Below, in pieces: positions 46,559-56,081 of a stretch of 64,000 bases of DNA. Under the pieces are notes generated by a model. The model ran no database searches and was not told the origin of the DNA. It was given only the letters and a program-made list of their open reading frames with translations. The DNA comes from Litchfieldella anticariensis FP35 = DSM 16096 (lineage in GTDB: Bacteria > Pseudomonadota > Gammaproteobacteria > Pseudomonadales > Halomonadaceae). Numbering within the stretch: the first letter of the stretch is position 1; every line of letters starts with the position of its first letter. Where the stretch lies: positions 226,254-290,253 of the forward strand of contig NZ_KE332394.1 of assembly GCF_000409775.1 (NCBI RefSeq). The letters are read 5' to 3'. The position numbers and the translations under genes are program-made.

Positions 46559-48373
46559 ATGCGCTGGCGCTGGTTCCCACGCTCGAAAGCTGCTTTCAAG
46601 CCCGATTTTGATGACTACCAAGGCCCGTTGTCGAGTAAGGAATTACTGGAGACGCCTCGCCGACAAGCGATGGTGAAGATGTTGTGGGACACGACATCGC
46701 TGACCCGGCATGTCTTCGACGAGTACCTTCTGGCGCCGATCGAGCGCTACGCAGAGTTGGTGCAGCTGTTGCCCGCGTCCGAATCCCACCACCATTCTTA
46801 TGCGGGCGGCATGCTCGAGCATGCCCTCGAGATGGCGTGTTATGGGTTGAGGTTGCGGCAACACCATCTCCTTCCTCCCGGAGCGAAACCCGAAGATCAG
46901 AGCTCGGAGGGAGAGCTCTGGAGTGCAGCCGTGATATACGGTGCGCTGATGCATGACGTAGCCAAGGTGCTGGTCGATATGGACATCCACCTGGTGGATG
47001 GGCGTTACTGGCGATTATGGCACGGCAATATTCCTGCTCCCTATCGGGTGAGATATCGCCAGGGACGTGATTACCACCTCCACCGCGCCGTGAATCCGTT
47101 GCTGTGCCAGCAGGTGCTGGGGCCAAAGGTGCTGGATTGGCTGATGTCGCAACCGAAGCTCTTCTCCCTCCTCATGTACAGCATCGCGGGTCACCAAGAG
47201 CGTGGAGGGATCATTGCCGACCTGATCCATCACGCCGATCGAGCCAGCGTTGCGAAAGCCATGGGGGGCAATCCGATGACAGCATTACAGGCGCCCGTGA
47301 CGTCGATCCAACGCAAGCTGGTGGACGGTCTGCGCCATGTGATCAAGCAACGCATCCGACTCAACGAGAAGGGCGCTCAGGGCTATCTCACCCAGGAGGC
47401 ACTCTGGATCGTGACGCCTCTGGTACCCCGTGAGCTCAAGGCGCACCTGCTGGCACTCGGCATTGAAGGAATTCCCTCGAGCGATACCCGGCTCTATGAC
47501 GAGATGCAGGCACATGGACTGATCGAGGCCAATCCTGGAGGCAAGTCAGTATGGAAATGCGATGTGGTCATTGGTGACTGGAAGGCATCGTTCTCTCTGC
47601 TGAAGCTCCCGCCAGCTGTCATTTGGGGAAGTGACGAGCGACCGGCAGTGTTTGAGGGAGAGGTAATTGTCACTGGCGCAGCCGAAGGTCACGATACCCC
47701 GCCGGAACAGGCGACTGGTGGGCACGGTACCGAGACTGCCTCGCCATCAATAGCACCCGCCAAGCTGCTGACAGAAGGGCTGGAGGGAGAGACAGTCGCC
47801 ACCGCTTGCGCTACCTCTACCGGCGACTCATTGGAAGATGAGCTAATTGACCTGATAACGGGCAAGGGCACTACAGATGACATTGCCCTATCAGCTGATA
47901 CCCGCTCATCACCTGGACCAGCCATCACGAAAGCCACCGTAGAGGACGCCGCTCCCTCGGATATGCCACTCGACACCAAGGATGCCGGGATGGAGTTCTG
48001 GACGTGGCTCCAACAGTCGCTCGCCAACCACGAATTGATCATCAACGATGCCAAGGCGCATGTACATACCGTGAATGGAACATTCTTCCTGGTGAGCCCG
48101 CGCATTTTTAAACGATATTGCAATGCAAGATACGGAAAAGACGATTACTGGAAACATGTTCAAGATAGGTTTCAGAAATTAAAGAAACATCACCGTACGG
48201 ATGATGGAAAAAACATTTTTCATATTGTGGTAAAGGGACCTAGCCGTGGGCCAAGTATACTGAAGGGGTATCTAATAAAAGAAAGAGAGGAACTAGGGAT
48301 GTCAAGGATTCCTCTTGATAATCCATTCTTGAAACTGAAGGTAGAACGGGGAAAAGAATATGGATATCGTTGA
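46559..48373 (+). CDS. mobH: MobH-family relaxase (TraI_2 domain)
   Basis: 604 residues. The first ~280 residues match the TraI_2 relaxase domain of MobH proteins found on SXT/R391- and PFGI-type integrative conjugative elements: ASESHHHSYAGGMLEHALEMA carries the histidine cluster, followed by GALMHDVAKV (HD) and HRAVNPLL. After an unstructured acidic linker (about residues 370-470), the last ~130 residues match the TraI_2 C-terminal DNA-binding domain (VHTVNGTFFLVSPRIFKRY). It nicks the transfer origin and pilots DNA. It overlaps the integrase gene by 14 bases. No other conjugation gene is in the window. Confidence 0.85.
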   Translation: MRWRWFPRSKAAFKPDFDDYQGPLSSKELLETPRRQAMVKMLWDTTSLTRHVFDEYLLAPIERYAELVQLLPASESHHHSYAGGMLEHALEMACYGLRLRQHHLLPPGAKPEDQSSEGELWSAAVIYGALMHDVAKVLVDMDIHLVDGRYWRLWHGNIPAPYRVRYRQGRDYHLHRAVNPLLCQQVLGPKVLDWLMSQPKLFSLLMYSIAGHQERGGIIADLIHHADRASVAKAMGGNPMTALQAPVTSIQRKLVDGLRHVIKQRIRLNEKGAQGYLTQEALWIVTPLVPRELKAHLLALGIEGIPSSDTRLYDEMQAHGLIEANPGGKSVWKCDVVIGDWKASFSLLKLPPAVIWGSDERPAVFEGEVIVTGAAEGHDTPPEQATGGHGTETASPSIAPAKLLTEGLEGETVATACATSTGDSLEDELIDLITGKGTTDDIALSADTRSSPGPAITKATVEDAAPSDMPLDTKDAGMEFWTWLQQSLANHELIINDAKAHVHTVNGTFFLVSPRIFKRYCNARYGKDDYWKHVQDRFQKLKKHHRTDDGKNIFHIVVKGPSRGPSILKGYLIKEREELGMSRIPLDNPFLKLKVERGKEYGYR

Positions 48374-49301
48374 TTTCGACAATCTGGTTCAGCTCTATTT
48401 TTCAGACCGATGGCTAAGACCTTACACGCAGCGTTCCTACGAGTGTCCTGTGAGGTTGTTTAGACGATTTATAGGAGAAGAGGTGCTACCCAATGAGGTG
48501 ACTCGTCATGATGTTATACGCTGGCGATCAGAGATATTGCGAAACGAGCATCATGATGGAATAGCTGAGACTAGCTGGAACAACTATGTTCGTCATCTTA
48601 AGGCTATATTCAAGCATGGGATAGATAATGGGTACCTGCCACTGATGGAAAATCCTTTCAGTAAGGTTTCGGTACGTCCGATGCGCAAGCCCAAGAAAAC
48701 GGTCAGGAAAGAACATATAGCACTGGCGCGGGAAGTAATTGATTTAAGTATAAAATTTGAGGAAATGTCGGATGGTTTGGCATCTCTTCATCCGGCATGG
48801 TTCTGGGAAGTCGTTTTTGAAACCTTCTATCATACGGGCATCCGTATGAGTCAATTGTTGAAGGTGAGAGTGAGGGATGTGAGCCTGGAGACAAGGATCC
48901 TTATCGCGACATCAGAAGGGGCAAAAAACAATAATGAGCATAGCGTTCCGATTTCTTCTGGGCTGTATCCACACCTGCTGACACTGATGAGTGCTGCCAA
49001 GTCGGCCAAATTCAAGCCTGGTGATCAACTCTTTAACGTGAATCGATTTAGCCGACGACATAGACTTGAGCTAATGGACATTAGCCAGGTTGCAGGTTTT
49101 TACCGAAAGCTATCCAGGCTCTGTAGTGTGAGGATGACACCGCACCGGTTCCGCCATACGCTTGGTACCGACCTGATGCGAAATCCTGACAGAAACTTGC
49201 ATATCGTCAAGGCGTTACTGGGGCATATGAATATCAGTACGACGCTCGAGTATATCGAGGCTGACCCGGAAAGCATCCGAAAGCAATTGGACGATCGCTG
49301 A
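48360..49301 (+). CDS. int: Tyrosine recombinase (element integrase)
   Basis: 313 residues. N-terminal SAM-like core-binding domain (residues ~5-100) and catalytic domain with Arg in FYHTGIRMSQLLKVRVRD, the HRFRH box, GH in LLGHMNISTTLEY and the nucleophile Tyr in that last motif. All five catalytic positions appear present. It overlaps mobH and its 3' end is 160 bases from a truncated tRNA-Asn, so it is the integrase that placed the element in tRNA-Asn. Codon use in the first half is AT-richer than in the catabolic genes. Confidence 0.88.
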   Translation: MDIVDFDNLVQLYFSDRWLRPYTQRSYECPVRLFRRFIGEEVLPNEVTRHDVIRWRSEILRNEHHDGIAETSWNNYVRHLKAIFKHGIDNGYLPLMENPFSKVSVRPMRKPKKTVRKEHIALAREVIDLSIKFEEMSDGLASLHPAWFWEVVFETFYHTGIRMSQLLKVRVRDVSLETRILIATSEGAKNNNEHSVPISSGLYPHLLTLMSAAKSAKFKPGDQLFNVNRFSRRHRLELMDISQVAGFYRKLSRLCSVRMTPHRFRHTLGTDLMRNPDRNLHIVKALLGHMNISTTLEYIEADPESIRKQLDDR

Positions 49302-49464
49302 GGGCTTTCCCGTGCCTTTATGAACGCGACCACATTGATTTTTTCTTGACATGGCAAGTGGGCTGAGCTTGATTTATGGGTTGATGGCGCGGTGTGCGGC
49401 TCGTTGCAATCACTTCACACCGTGGTCATCACCCGAAAGCCTGCTAGCAGCCAAAATGGCAGCC

Positions 49465-49512
49465 TGACTGTTAATCATTGGGTCGCAGGTTCGAGTCCTG
49501 CTCGGGGAGCCA
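49465..49512 (+). repeat. attR: Attachment site: 3' half of tRNA-Asn
   Basis: 48 bases from the anticodon loop to CCA match the two intact tRNA-Asn genes downstream, with two differences. The 5' half is missing and the upstream DNA is unrelated. This is what is left when an element enters the anticodon loop/3' half of a tRNA gene, and it sits next to the integrase. The matching intact gene at the other end is not in this window. Confidence 0.75.
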
Positions 49513-49552
49513 ACATTCACGGAACACAGGTAGGTAGCTGATTTAAAGAGAT

Positions 49553-49628
<76 letters not shown>

Positions 49629-49661
49629 TCCTACCCCTGCCTTTCCGCGTTTGCCGGTCGT

Positions 49662-49737
<76 letters not shown>

Positions 49738-49784
49738 GCTCCGACCAGGCAATCGCCACCCGGTCAGCCCTCTACCCGCCCAAT

Positions 49785-50640
49785 GTCCGCCTGCTCAATG
49801 CATTCGTGTCAGAATAGAAGGCAAGCATTTTGCACCATGCATGGCTCATTTCTAGATATGAGGAGTTAGGGGGTGGCAGGTTGGATTTATTTTCTGGATC
49901 TGGTGGGGGTAGTGGTGTTCGCGCTGTCAGGCATCACACTTGCCTGCCGCTCCCGAATGGATCCTTTCGGCATGTTGGTGCTGGCGTCGGTCACAGCCAT
50001 TGGCGGCGGTACCCTGCGTGATGTGTTACTTGGCGTGCGCCCTGTCTTTTGGGTGAGTGACCCTACTTACCTATGGGTCATTATAATCACCGTCGTGCTT
50101 GCCATTGTGGCCTTTCGACATATTCACCGTATATCGAAACGTCTGTTACCGGTGTTGGATGCGTTCGGACTGGCGCTTTTCACAGTGATCGGCACCCATA
50201 AGGCATTAGCCCTGGGCTATACCAGCATCGTGGCAGTATTGATGGGACTCCTGACGGGTGTCGCCGGTGGCATGATACGTGATGTGCTGGCACGCCGTGT
50301 CCCCATGGTGCTTCGACAGGAGATCTATGCTACGGCCTCCATCGCGGGTGGTATCACTTTTGCTGTCATGACGAACCTGGCAATTCATCCCTACATAGCG
50401 ATCACCTTGGCCATTTCCATCACCTTGGCGATTCGTCTCAGTGCTATCTATTGGCACCTTACACTGCCCGTGTTTGCCTGGGTTTCCGTGCCGATAGACA
50501 TTCCCAAACGAGTAGGTGAGTCTCGTAGTCGGCAAGATATTGACGAGAAAGAGGTCCAGACGCGTCGCAAGGTCAGAGTACGCATGATTTCGCCTGGTCA
50601 AAAACGAAAGCATTGATGGATGACTTCTTCAGGGGCACGG
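49785..50640 (+). repeat. Long direct repeat, copy 1 (TRIC gene and flanks)
   Basis: From CCGCCTGCTCAATGC through the TRIC gene to about GGGGCACGG the sequence is close to bases 59576-60430, including ~85 bases upstream of the start. The two copies are in the same orientation, 9.8 kb apart. Confidence 0.8.
49873..50616 (+). CDS. TRIC-type cation channel family protein (UPF0126/YicG-like)
   Basis: 247 residues with seven membrane segments built from two repeats of a glycine-rich unit (FALSGITLACRSRMDPFGML near residue 16 and LFTVIGTHKAL to GVAGGMIRDVLARRVP near residues 100-140). Prokaryotic TRIC proteins are trimeric potassium-type channels; the physiological role is not settled. The GTG start at 49873 follows GAGGAG by seven bases. 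A close paralogue lies at 59663. The variable, charged C-terminal ~40 residues differ most between the copies. Confidence 0.85.
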   Translation: MAGWIYFLDLVGVVVFALSGITLACRSRMDPFGMLVLASVTAIGGGTLRDVLLGVRPVFWVSDPTYLWVIIITVVLAIVAFRHIHRISKRLLPVLDAFGLALFTVIGTHKALALGYTSIVAVLMGLLTGVAGGMIRDVLARRVPMVLRQEIYATASIAGGITFAVMTNLAIHPYIAITLAISITLAIRLSAIYWHLTLPVFAWVSVPIDIPKRVGESRSRQDIDEKEVQTRRKVRVRMISPGQKRKH

Positions 50641-50859
50641 CATGCGCCTATCGTTGACTGATTGGCATGATATAGGAAAACGCTAATCAAGTAGGGTGAG
50701 GTGGCTGAGGAGAAACTCAGCTCTTGTGGAGGCTCCGTTCAGGTCTGTTGTTAGCGATCTCTTACAGAAGCTGTCAGCGATTTCGTACATTAGCGATAAT
50801 CCACCCGTGGTAATGTAACCGGCTCGCTATACGGGAAGCACAGCGCCACGGAGAGAAGT

Positions 50860-51633
50860 TTGTCTTACCGAGCTGCCGACCAACGATGCCATTCGTTCAC
50901 ACTTTCCCACTGCCAAACCTGTTCACAGAGTTCACGATGCCTGCCCTTGTCGCATGATATCGACGATATTGAGACCTTCGATGGCACGATCCATTTTCAT
51001 AGGCCGCTGAGAAAGCGGGAGAGCCTGGTTCGTCAGGGCGATCCCTTCACCAGCATTTTCATGGTGCGCTCGGGTAGCCTAAAACAGGTCATCGCTGAAG
51101 AGGGTGACACCCAGTTAGCCAATTTCTACTTGCCCGGTGAATTGGTCGGTCTGGATGGTATCCATGATTCCGTCTATCCGGGTTCGCTTATCGCGCTGGA
51201 AACCAGCACGGTTTGTGAATTCCCGTTTCATCGGCTTGATGCCTTGACCGTGAATGACGCCAAATTACGCCACTACCTCTATGGTCGCATCAGCAAGGAG
51301 CTGAGATCCGAGCACCGCCTGCTAAGGCTGCTGCTGGGGAAGACATCCGATGCGCGCCTGGCCTTCTTCCTCTGTCATCTGTCGGAGCGGTTTCACCGTC
51401 TAGGCTTTTCCGCACACCGCTTCCGGCTTCCCATGACTCGGACCGATATTGCTCACTATCTGGGATTGGCGGTGGAAACCATCAGTCGGGCAGTGAGCCG
51501 TTTTCAGCGAAAGGGCATGATTTCATTAATAGGTCGAGAAGTTCACATGTTGGATATGCCAGCCCTTGTTGCCTTGGCCACAGGAACGCGTGAGATACCA
51601 CCTGCCGGCCACCGTGTACATGTCTCTCGATGA
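50860..51633 (+). CDS. FNR/CRP-family regulator with Fe-S cysteines
   Basis: 257 residues from a TTG start with GGAGAGAAG upstream. The N-terminal CQTCSQSSRCLPL (Cx2Cx5C) plus a central cysteine in TSTVCEFPF match the 4Fe-4S ligands of FNR/Anr. A cyclic-nucleotide-like domain (GSLKQVIAEEGDTQ, LPGELVGLDG) is followed by a helix-turn-helix (MTRTDIAHYLGLAVETISRAVSRF). Likely an oxygen- or NO-responsive regulator of low-oxygen metabolism. A second such gene lies at 55028-55798; the two proteins are clearly paralogous but diverged. Confidence 0.87.
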   Translation: MSYRAADQRCHSFTLSHCQTCSQSSRCLPLSHDIDDIETFDGTIHFHRPLRKRESLVRQGDPFTSIFMVRSGSLKQVIAEEGDTQLANFYLPGELVGLDGIHDSVYPGSLIALETSTVCEFPFHRLDALTVNDAKLRHYLYGRISKELRSEHRLLRLLLGKTSDARLAFFLCHLSERFHRLGFSAHRFRLPMTRTDIAHYLGLAVETISRAVSRFQRKGMISLIGREVHMLDMPALVALATGTREIPPAGHRVHVSR

Positions 51634-51968
51634 CCTTGTGGCCCCTTCCTGGATTCCACTCCATACATCATCCGATCCTAGATCCAAGAGGGTACTGCCT
51701 ACATAACCCAAGCATTCTTGATTATGTCTGATTGTGAAGATAAGTATCAAAATGCGTCTATACTGTGTAGGTGGAGCGGCCTCTGATCTTCGACCTCAGG
51801 CATGCCTGGCAGCGCTGCTCATGGCAATGCCAGCTATATGGACAGTGACACCATGACTACGTTGCATAGGAAACGACGTCAAGGCAACAGAATGAGATGA
51901 CTCAGGAAATGAAGATTATTGTGCACGGCGACCGTCAGGTTCGGTCTTAATGGAAGGGAGTTTATATC
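51634..51968. other. Gene-free spacer
   Basis: No gene or RNA that I can support. A 15-codon frame near 51853 is too short to call. Confidence 0.4.
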
Positions 51969-52190
51969 ATGGCTAACATCATTCGCTTTCCTATTGAACG
52001 TACTCGTAGTGTTTGTTTTACGGAGCATCTGCCGATATTTTTGCCACTTACATGGTTGCAATTCGCAATGAGTAGTCACTACTGTTTGTGCTGGGCAAGT
52101 GCTTCTCTGGATTGCATGGGGGTCGCTTGTGGGTACTCTGTCCGCAGCTTAGTGGTGCAGCGTGGTGGCGCAAGCAAGCACAGAACCTGA
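51969..52190 (+). CDS. Small hypothetical protein, possibly truncated
   Basis: 73 residues beginning MANIIRFPIERTR, a start often seen in short gammaproteobacterial proteins of unknown role, after AAGGGAG. The rest is cysteine-rich and unlike a folded domain, so the gene may be frameshifted after its N-terminus. No function assigned. Confidence 0.35.
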   Translation: MANIIRFPIERTRSVCFTEHLPIFLPLTWLQFAMSSHYCLCWASASLDCMGVACGYSVRSLVVQRGGASKHRT

Positions 52191-52703
52191 CCTGGAAAAC
52201 GAGAACTCGTTAGGCTTCTTTTCCGACATTTCTAGATCCTCAACACCAAACCGACACTGGTTGCTCCGTAGGTGGTGAAATGCTGGTGAGCGCATGCAGT
52301 ACAATGGGGATCATTAGAATTGGATGTGAGTCCATGCCTTGTTATTTATCGAAGGAATGATGTTGGTCTAATGTTCGGGAGTATTGTCTGGGGTGTTCAT
52401 TAAGATATTTTGACGATTCTTTAGCAAATTTTTCCAAGATCATGGATGATGTTTCATCATATTTATGGGCGTTGTTGCCAAAGTTGAGATTGGATTATAA
52501 GAATTGTTTGTTGCTTGTTTAGAAAAATCACAATGTGAGAATCGAGTCTCTCATCCCAGAAGAGGGTAATGTTTCATACCTAAGAGGGATTTGCCTGAAA
52601 TCTTGACTGACATCAACGGTGGCTGGGGCATTCCTATCTATTCTATCATGGTTGCACAGTGCCCCATGGCGCCACTGGCGTTATATAAGGCCATAGCGAG
52701 GCG
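52191..52703. other. AT-rich gene-free region
   Basis: Lower GC than its surroundings. One frame around 52410-52520 reads protein-like (YFDDSLANFSKIMDDVSSYL, ending in a stop) but has no start and an upstream stop, so it may be the tail of a lost gene. Confidence 0.35.
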
Positions 52704-52712
52704 GTGATTACC

Positions 52713-53282
52713 ATGCTTCACTACCATTATAAAAAAGCAAGATTCGTACTGTTGCCGGAGGAGTTGTTCTTTCTGGCCAATGCCCATGAAAACCGAGAAA
52801 AGGTGCGCTACGAGCAGTTATCTATATGTTTTCAATCCTTCGATACAGGCTGTACTCGCCTAATGAAGGAATTGGCTCGGGAGTGCGAGGCACGTCTTGA
52901 CAAGCAGCGAAAAGCATCCCTGCACTTGGGATTGTCATCGGAAGCCACCGCCGAGAGTGCTCCCACGCGCGCTGTCACACCTCATGTGAAGCGCCACATT
53001 TTCATCACTCACGATGCCATGGCCATTGAGGTGATCACCAAGGCCATCGCTGCTGCCGAATATTCTCTTCGATTTTCTGAATATCTGAATGAGGCCAACA
53101 TTACGCCAGAATTAGAGGGGATGCTGGTCACATTCGTCAGGCAGAAGCAGCTCGAATGTCGGATTGTTCAAGAGGCCCTGGATGCATTCAACAGGACGAC
53201 ATGGAAGACTCCACCTGCGGAGATGGATTCGACATCCAACCCACCTCATCGACCGGATCCGCTAAAAGGTATTGATGCATGA
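52713..53282 (+). CDS. Hypothetical helical protein
   Basis: 189 residues, mostly helical, no membrane segment. The second half (HDAMAIEVITKAIAAAEYSL and following) reads like a four-helix or ferritin-like bundle but lacks a clear metal motif. The last 25 residues are proline-rich. Start 52713 (MLHYHYKK) or 52704. Its stop overlaps the lipoprotein start, so the two are co-translated. Function unknown. Confidence 0.55.
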   Translation: MLHYHYKKARFVLLPEELFFLANAHENREKVRYEQLSICFQSFDTGCTRLMKELARECEARLDKQRKASLHLGLSSEATAESAPTRAVTPHVKRHIFITHDAMAIEVITKAIAAAEYSLRFSEYLNEANITPELEGMLVTFVRQKQLECRIVQEALDAFNRTTWKTPPAEMDSTSNPPHRPDPLKGIDA

Positions 53283-53493
53283 CGGATGTCTCGCCTTCGT
53301 ACTGTTCAGTGCTATCGCCATCTTGAGCCTGGCGGGTTGTAGTTACCAGCCGGCGCATATCAGGACAGAGCCCGCCATCGTCATCGATGATGGCTGGTAT
53401 GGCCATGATCGTGGATGGCGACGTAATTATCGATATTACGATAAGGGTCACGACCATTGGGACTATGATAGGGACCGCTGGGACCGCGACTAG
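53275..53493 (+). CDS. Small lipoprotein
   Basis: 72 residues. Signal peptide ending in the lipobox LAGC at about residue 20, then a tail rich in His, Tyr, Asp, Arg and Trp (GWYGHDRGWRRNYRYY, then repeated D-R-D-R-W-D). Likely an outer-membrane-anchored surface or metal-touching peptide. The start overlaps the stop of the gene before. Function unknown. Confidence 0.6.
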   Translation: MHDGCLAFVLFSAIAILSLAGCSYQPAHIRTEPAIVIDDGWYGHDRGWRRNYRYYDKGHDHWDYDRDRWDRD

Positions 53494-53774
53494 GCTTGCA
53501 AGCGCTGGAACCTGTATTGGATTTCAACCACTGCCAGTAGTCCTGGATACTTTCGTGGATATCCGTGTACCTGGGCTGGAAGCCGAATTTCTTATGAGTA
53601 TGTAAATGCTGGAAACATCACTCACACATGTTCCGGTTAGATGCCGATGTTCTTGTCGTCCCTCTTCCTAGATATTGTGGATATATCCGAGAGTTCGCAG
53701 TGACGCACTTTAATGACGAAGACCGTGATGGCTTTCCCTTCACGGCCTTCCATGACGGCACCTTGTGTTGTCCG

Positions 53775-54053
53775 TCAGCTGCGGCTAGTGATCTCCAGCA
53801 AGTGATAGCCGAACTGAGTCTTCACCGGGCCATGCACCTTGTTCAACTCGCCACTGAACACCACCTCGTCGAATTCGCGCACCATTTGACCGGGGCCAAA
53901 GGAGCCCAAGTCACCTCCCTGGCGACCAGAGGGACAATTGGAATGCTCCTTGGCCACCTCGGCGAAGTCGCGACCGTTCTCGATCTCAGCCTTCAATTCC
54001 TGACACTTTGCTTCGCTATCCACCAGAATGTGGCGTGCGGTTGCCCTTGCCAT
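53775..54053 (-). CDS. ppiC: Parvulin-type peptidyl-prolyl isomerase
   Basis: 92 residues, the size of E. coli PpiC (parvulin). It starts MARATARHILV, has CPSGRQGGDLGSFGPGQMV in the middle and ends with VKTQFGYHLLEI, all hallmarks of single-domain parvulins. Cytoplasmic protein-folding enzyme. Start 54053 is chosen as it matches the family; the frame is open to 54110. A long frame on the plus strand over it is a shadow. Confidence 0.9.
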   Translation of the reverse strand: MARATARHILVDSEAKCQELKAEIENGRDFAEVAKEHSNCPSGRQGGDLGSFGPGQMVREFDEVVFSGELNKVHGPVKTQFGYHLLEITSRS

Positions 54054-54250
54054 ATCGCTCTCCCGAAGAATGGCGTGATTGCCTGTTGATGGGGCATCCG
54101 AGCTTACCATGCATGGCCATTGACCAGTAGGACGTCGCTACTACCTTGGGTGAACGGAAGCGATCATGACCGAAGTTCCAGACAAGGAAAATCAGACACC
54201 TGGAATCGAGGAGGCGGGCAGGTGAGAAATAGCGGATGAGTTATTGACCT

Positions 54251-54294
54251 ACATCAACATCGTTAGGCCGTTTCCAGCCTAGCTTTGTTGATGT
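54251..54294. promoter_or_regulatory. Two-tier inverted repeat upstream of hsp20
   Basis: ACATCAACA (54251-54259) pairs with TGTTGATGT (54286-54294) and TAGGC (54264-54268) with GCCTA (54277-54281) inside it. It lies ~120 bases before hsp20 and could be a terminator-like element, a protein site, or part of the hsp20 leader. The 5' side holds no gene. Confidence 0.4.
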
Positions 54295-54416
54295 GGCCGA
54301 CATACCTGACTGAGCGACTGTCGAGCCGATCTGGCGGGCAAACAAGACCACATGCATTGAATCACACTCATTCGTAACGTTTTAAGACGTTCGATTGCTC
54401 GAAAGGAGCGATTGCC

Positions 54417-54923
54417 ATGGCCAAGAAGAATGTGAAGGAAATCAAACCTTCCGCCAGCGAAACTTCCTCAGCTTCGACTTCACAAGAGCTCAGTCCATTC
54501 CGTGAGTTCGACCGGATGTTCGATCGCTTTTTCGATCGTGACTGGATGCATCCACTACGTTGGGAGCACCCGCTTCTTGACCGACTCGCTGCAGTCGGAC
54601 CGCGGGTTCCGAAGGTCGATATCGTCGACCGGGATTCGGAACTGGTCGTACGTGCCGAGATTCCCGGCGTGGCGCGTGAAGATCTGGATGTGTCAGTGAC
54701 CGACAACAGCGTGACGATCAAGGGCGAAAGCCACAAGGAATCCAAGGAAGAGAGTGGTGAGTACTATCGCTGCGAGATATCACATGGCAGCGTTACACGC
54801 ACTGTGACATTGCCCTGCGAAGTCGATGCCGACAAGGCGGAGGCCAGCTTCAGCGATGGCATCCTGGAATTGACCCTGCCGAAGATTAAGGAAGCGCATC
54901 GGCGCAAGCTCGAGATCAAATAG
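54417..54923 (+). CDS. Hsp20 small heat-shock protein
   Basis: 168 residues. A variable N-terminal arm (ELSPFREFDRMFDRFFDRD) leads into an alpha-crystallin domain (KVDIVDRDSELVVRAEIPGV, then NSVTIKGESHKE, with GILELTLPK near the end) and a short C-terminal tail. ATP-independent holdase for unfolding proteins. AAAGGAG precedes the start by seven bases. Stands alone. Confidence 0.93.
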   Translation: MAKKNVKEIKPSASETSSASTSQELSPFREFDRMFDRFFDRDWMHPLRWEHPLLDRLAAVGPRVPKVDIVDRDSELVVRAEIPGVAREDLDVSVTDNSVTIKGESHKESKEESGEYYRCEISHGSVTRTVTLPCEVDADKAEASFSDGILELTLPKIKEAHRRKLEIK

Positions 54924-55027
54924 CCACTTGGGTGATTGGTTGGCGAGCCGGCGTTTTTCGGCTCGCCGTCGAAAGCCATCCGCATCATTGTCACGTCTCA
55001 TGAGGGAGGCCTTGATGCCATCAGCGA

Positions 55028-55798
55028 TCACCCCTGCTTTGAGCTGCGCGGTGGAGCGCTCGGACTCTCGGTCAGAGCTTGCAGAGCTGGCAGGTCCAAA
55101 AATTCGATTTCCTTGCCAGTGACGCTCAGCAAGCCTTGGGTGAGGAAGCGCCGAAACACCCTGCTCGTGGTTTCCGGTGCGAGCCCCAGGTAGTTACCAA
55201 GGTCATGGCGCGACATGGGCAAGCGAAAGCGAGTCCGCGACAATCCTCGACGACCGAAGCGCTGGCTTAAATTGAGCAGCAGAATGGCCAGGCGTTGCTC
55301 GGCCGAGCGACGTGCCACTACCTGCAATAATTCATGGTCGTCGAAGATTTCCTTGCTCATGATGCGCAGCAACTGATGTTGCAGACCGGGAATTTGTCGG
55401 GAAAGCTCTTCCAGTCGAGAGAAAGGAATCTTGCAGACGCTGGTGGTCTCCAGTGCCTCGGTGGTGGAGTGGTGCCTGCCGGCACCGATGGCGTCTAGTC
55501 CGACCAGTTCCCCCGGCAGGTGAAAGGCGATGATCTGATCCTCGCCATTCTCACCCTGTGTACTGCTCTTCAGGCTGCCACTGAGAACGGTATAGATGGC
55601 AGCAAAGGGTTGTCCAGAGCGACAGAGCTTGTCGCCTTTCCTCAGCGGGTGATCACGCTCGACGATGTGGTCCAGTGCCTCGGTGTCTTCTCGCCCCAGG
55701 GCTACGGGAAGGCAAAGTTCGCGCAGGCTGCAGGTACTGCATGCCTTGCGTATGTCATATAGACGGATACGCGGGTAAGCGTCGTCGCCAGGTGTCAT
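55028..55798 (-). CDS. FNR/Anr-type regulator
   Basis: 256 residues. N-terminal CSTCSLRELC (Cx2Cx5C) plus a central cysteine in TTSVCKIPF give the four iron-sulfur ligands of FNR. The effector domain has SGSLKSSTQGENGEDQI and LPGELVGLDAIG; the helix-turn-helix reads MSRHDLGNYLGLAPETTSRV, with the Glu and Ser-Arg contacts of FNR-type DNA binding. Likely the main oxygen-responsive regulator, with the gene at 50860 as a paralogue. Confidence 0.9.
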   Translation of the reverse strand: MTPGDDAYPRIRLYDIRKACSTCSLRELCLPVALGREDTEALDHIVERDHPLRKGDKLCRSGQPFAAIYTVLSGSLKSSTQGENGEDQIIAFHLPGELVGLDAIGAGRHHSTTEALETTSVCKIPFSRLEELSRQIPGLQHQLLRIMSKEIFDDHELLQVVARRSAEQRLAILLLNLSQRFGRRGLSRTRFRLPMSRHDLGNYLGLAPETTSRVFRRFLTQGLLSVTGKEIEFLDLPALQALTESPSAPPRSSKQG

Positions 55799-56081
55799 AG
55801 CTTCCCCAGACTCATTTTATGGAACAACGTAAGTAAGTGTATTCGTACAGTGTAGCCGGTATGGACATGACTTGTTTTTTTCCTACTTTTTCGCAACTTG
55901 CGTGGTGCTGTTTGCCTATGGCTCATGATAATGCACCACTAGAAAGTAAGTGATTCACGTCAATGACGCTGTCGATTTTCCAGTATTTTTTCTAGAGCGC
56001 TTTTCTATAATTTTTGTGTTCATTCAGCTTTTTCGTGATGGAGTTCCTGCAAGGATGCGCTATTTCTACCCGAGGCAAACC

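Noticed and set aside
53628..54089. 153-codon plus-strand frame
   Set aside because: Overlaps the parvulin gene, whose family match on the minus strand is unmistakable.
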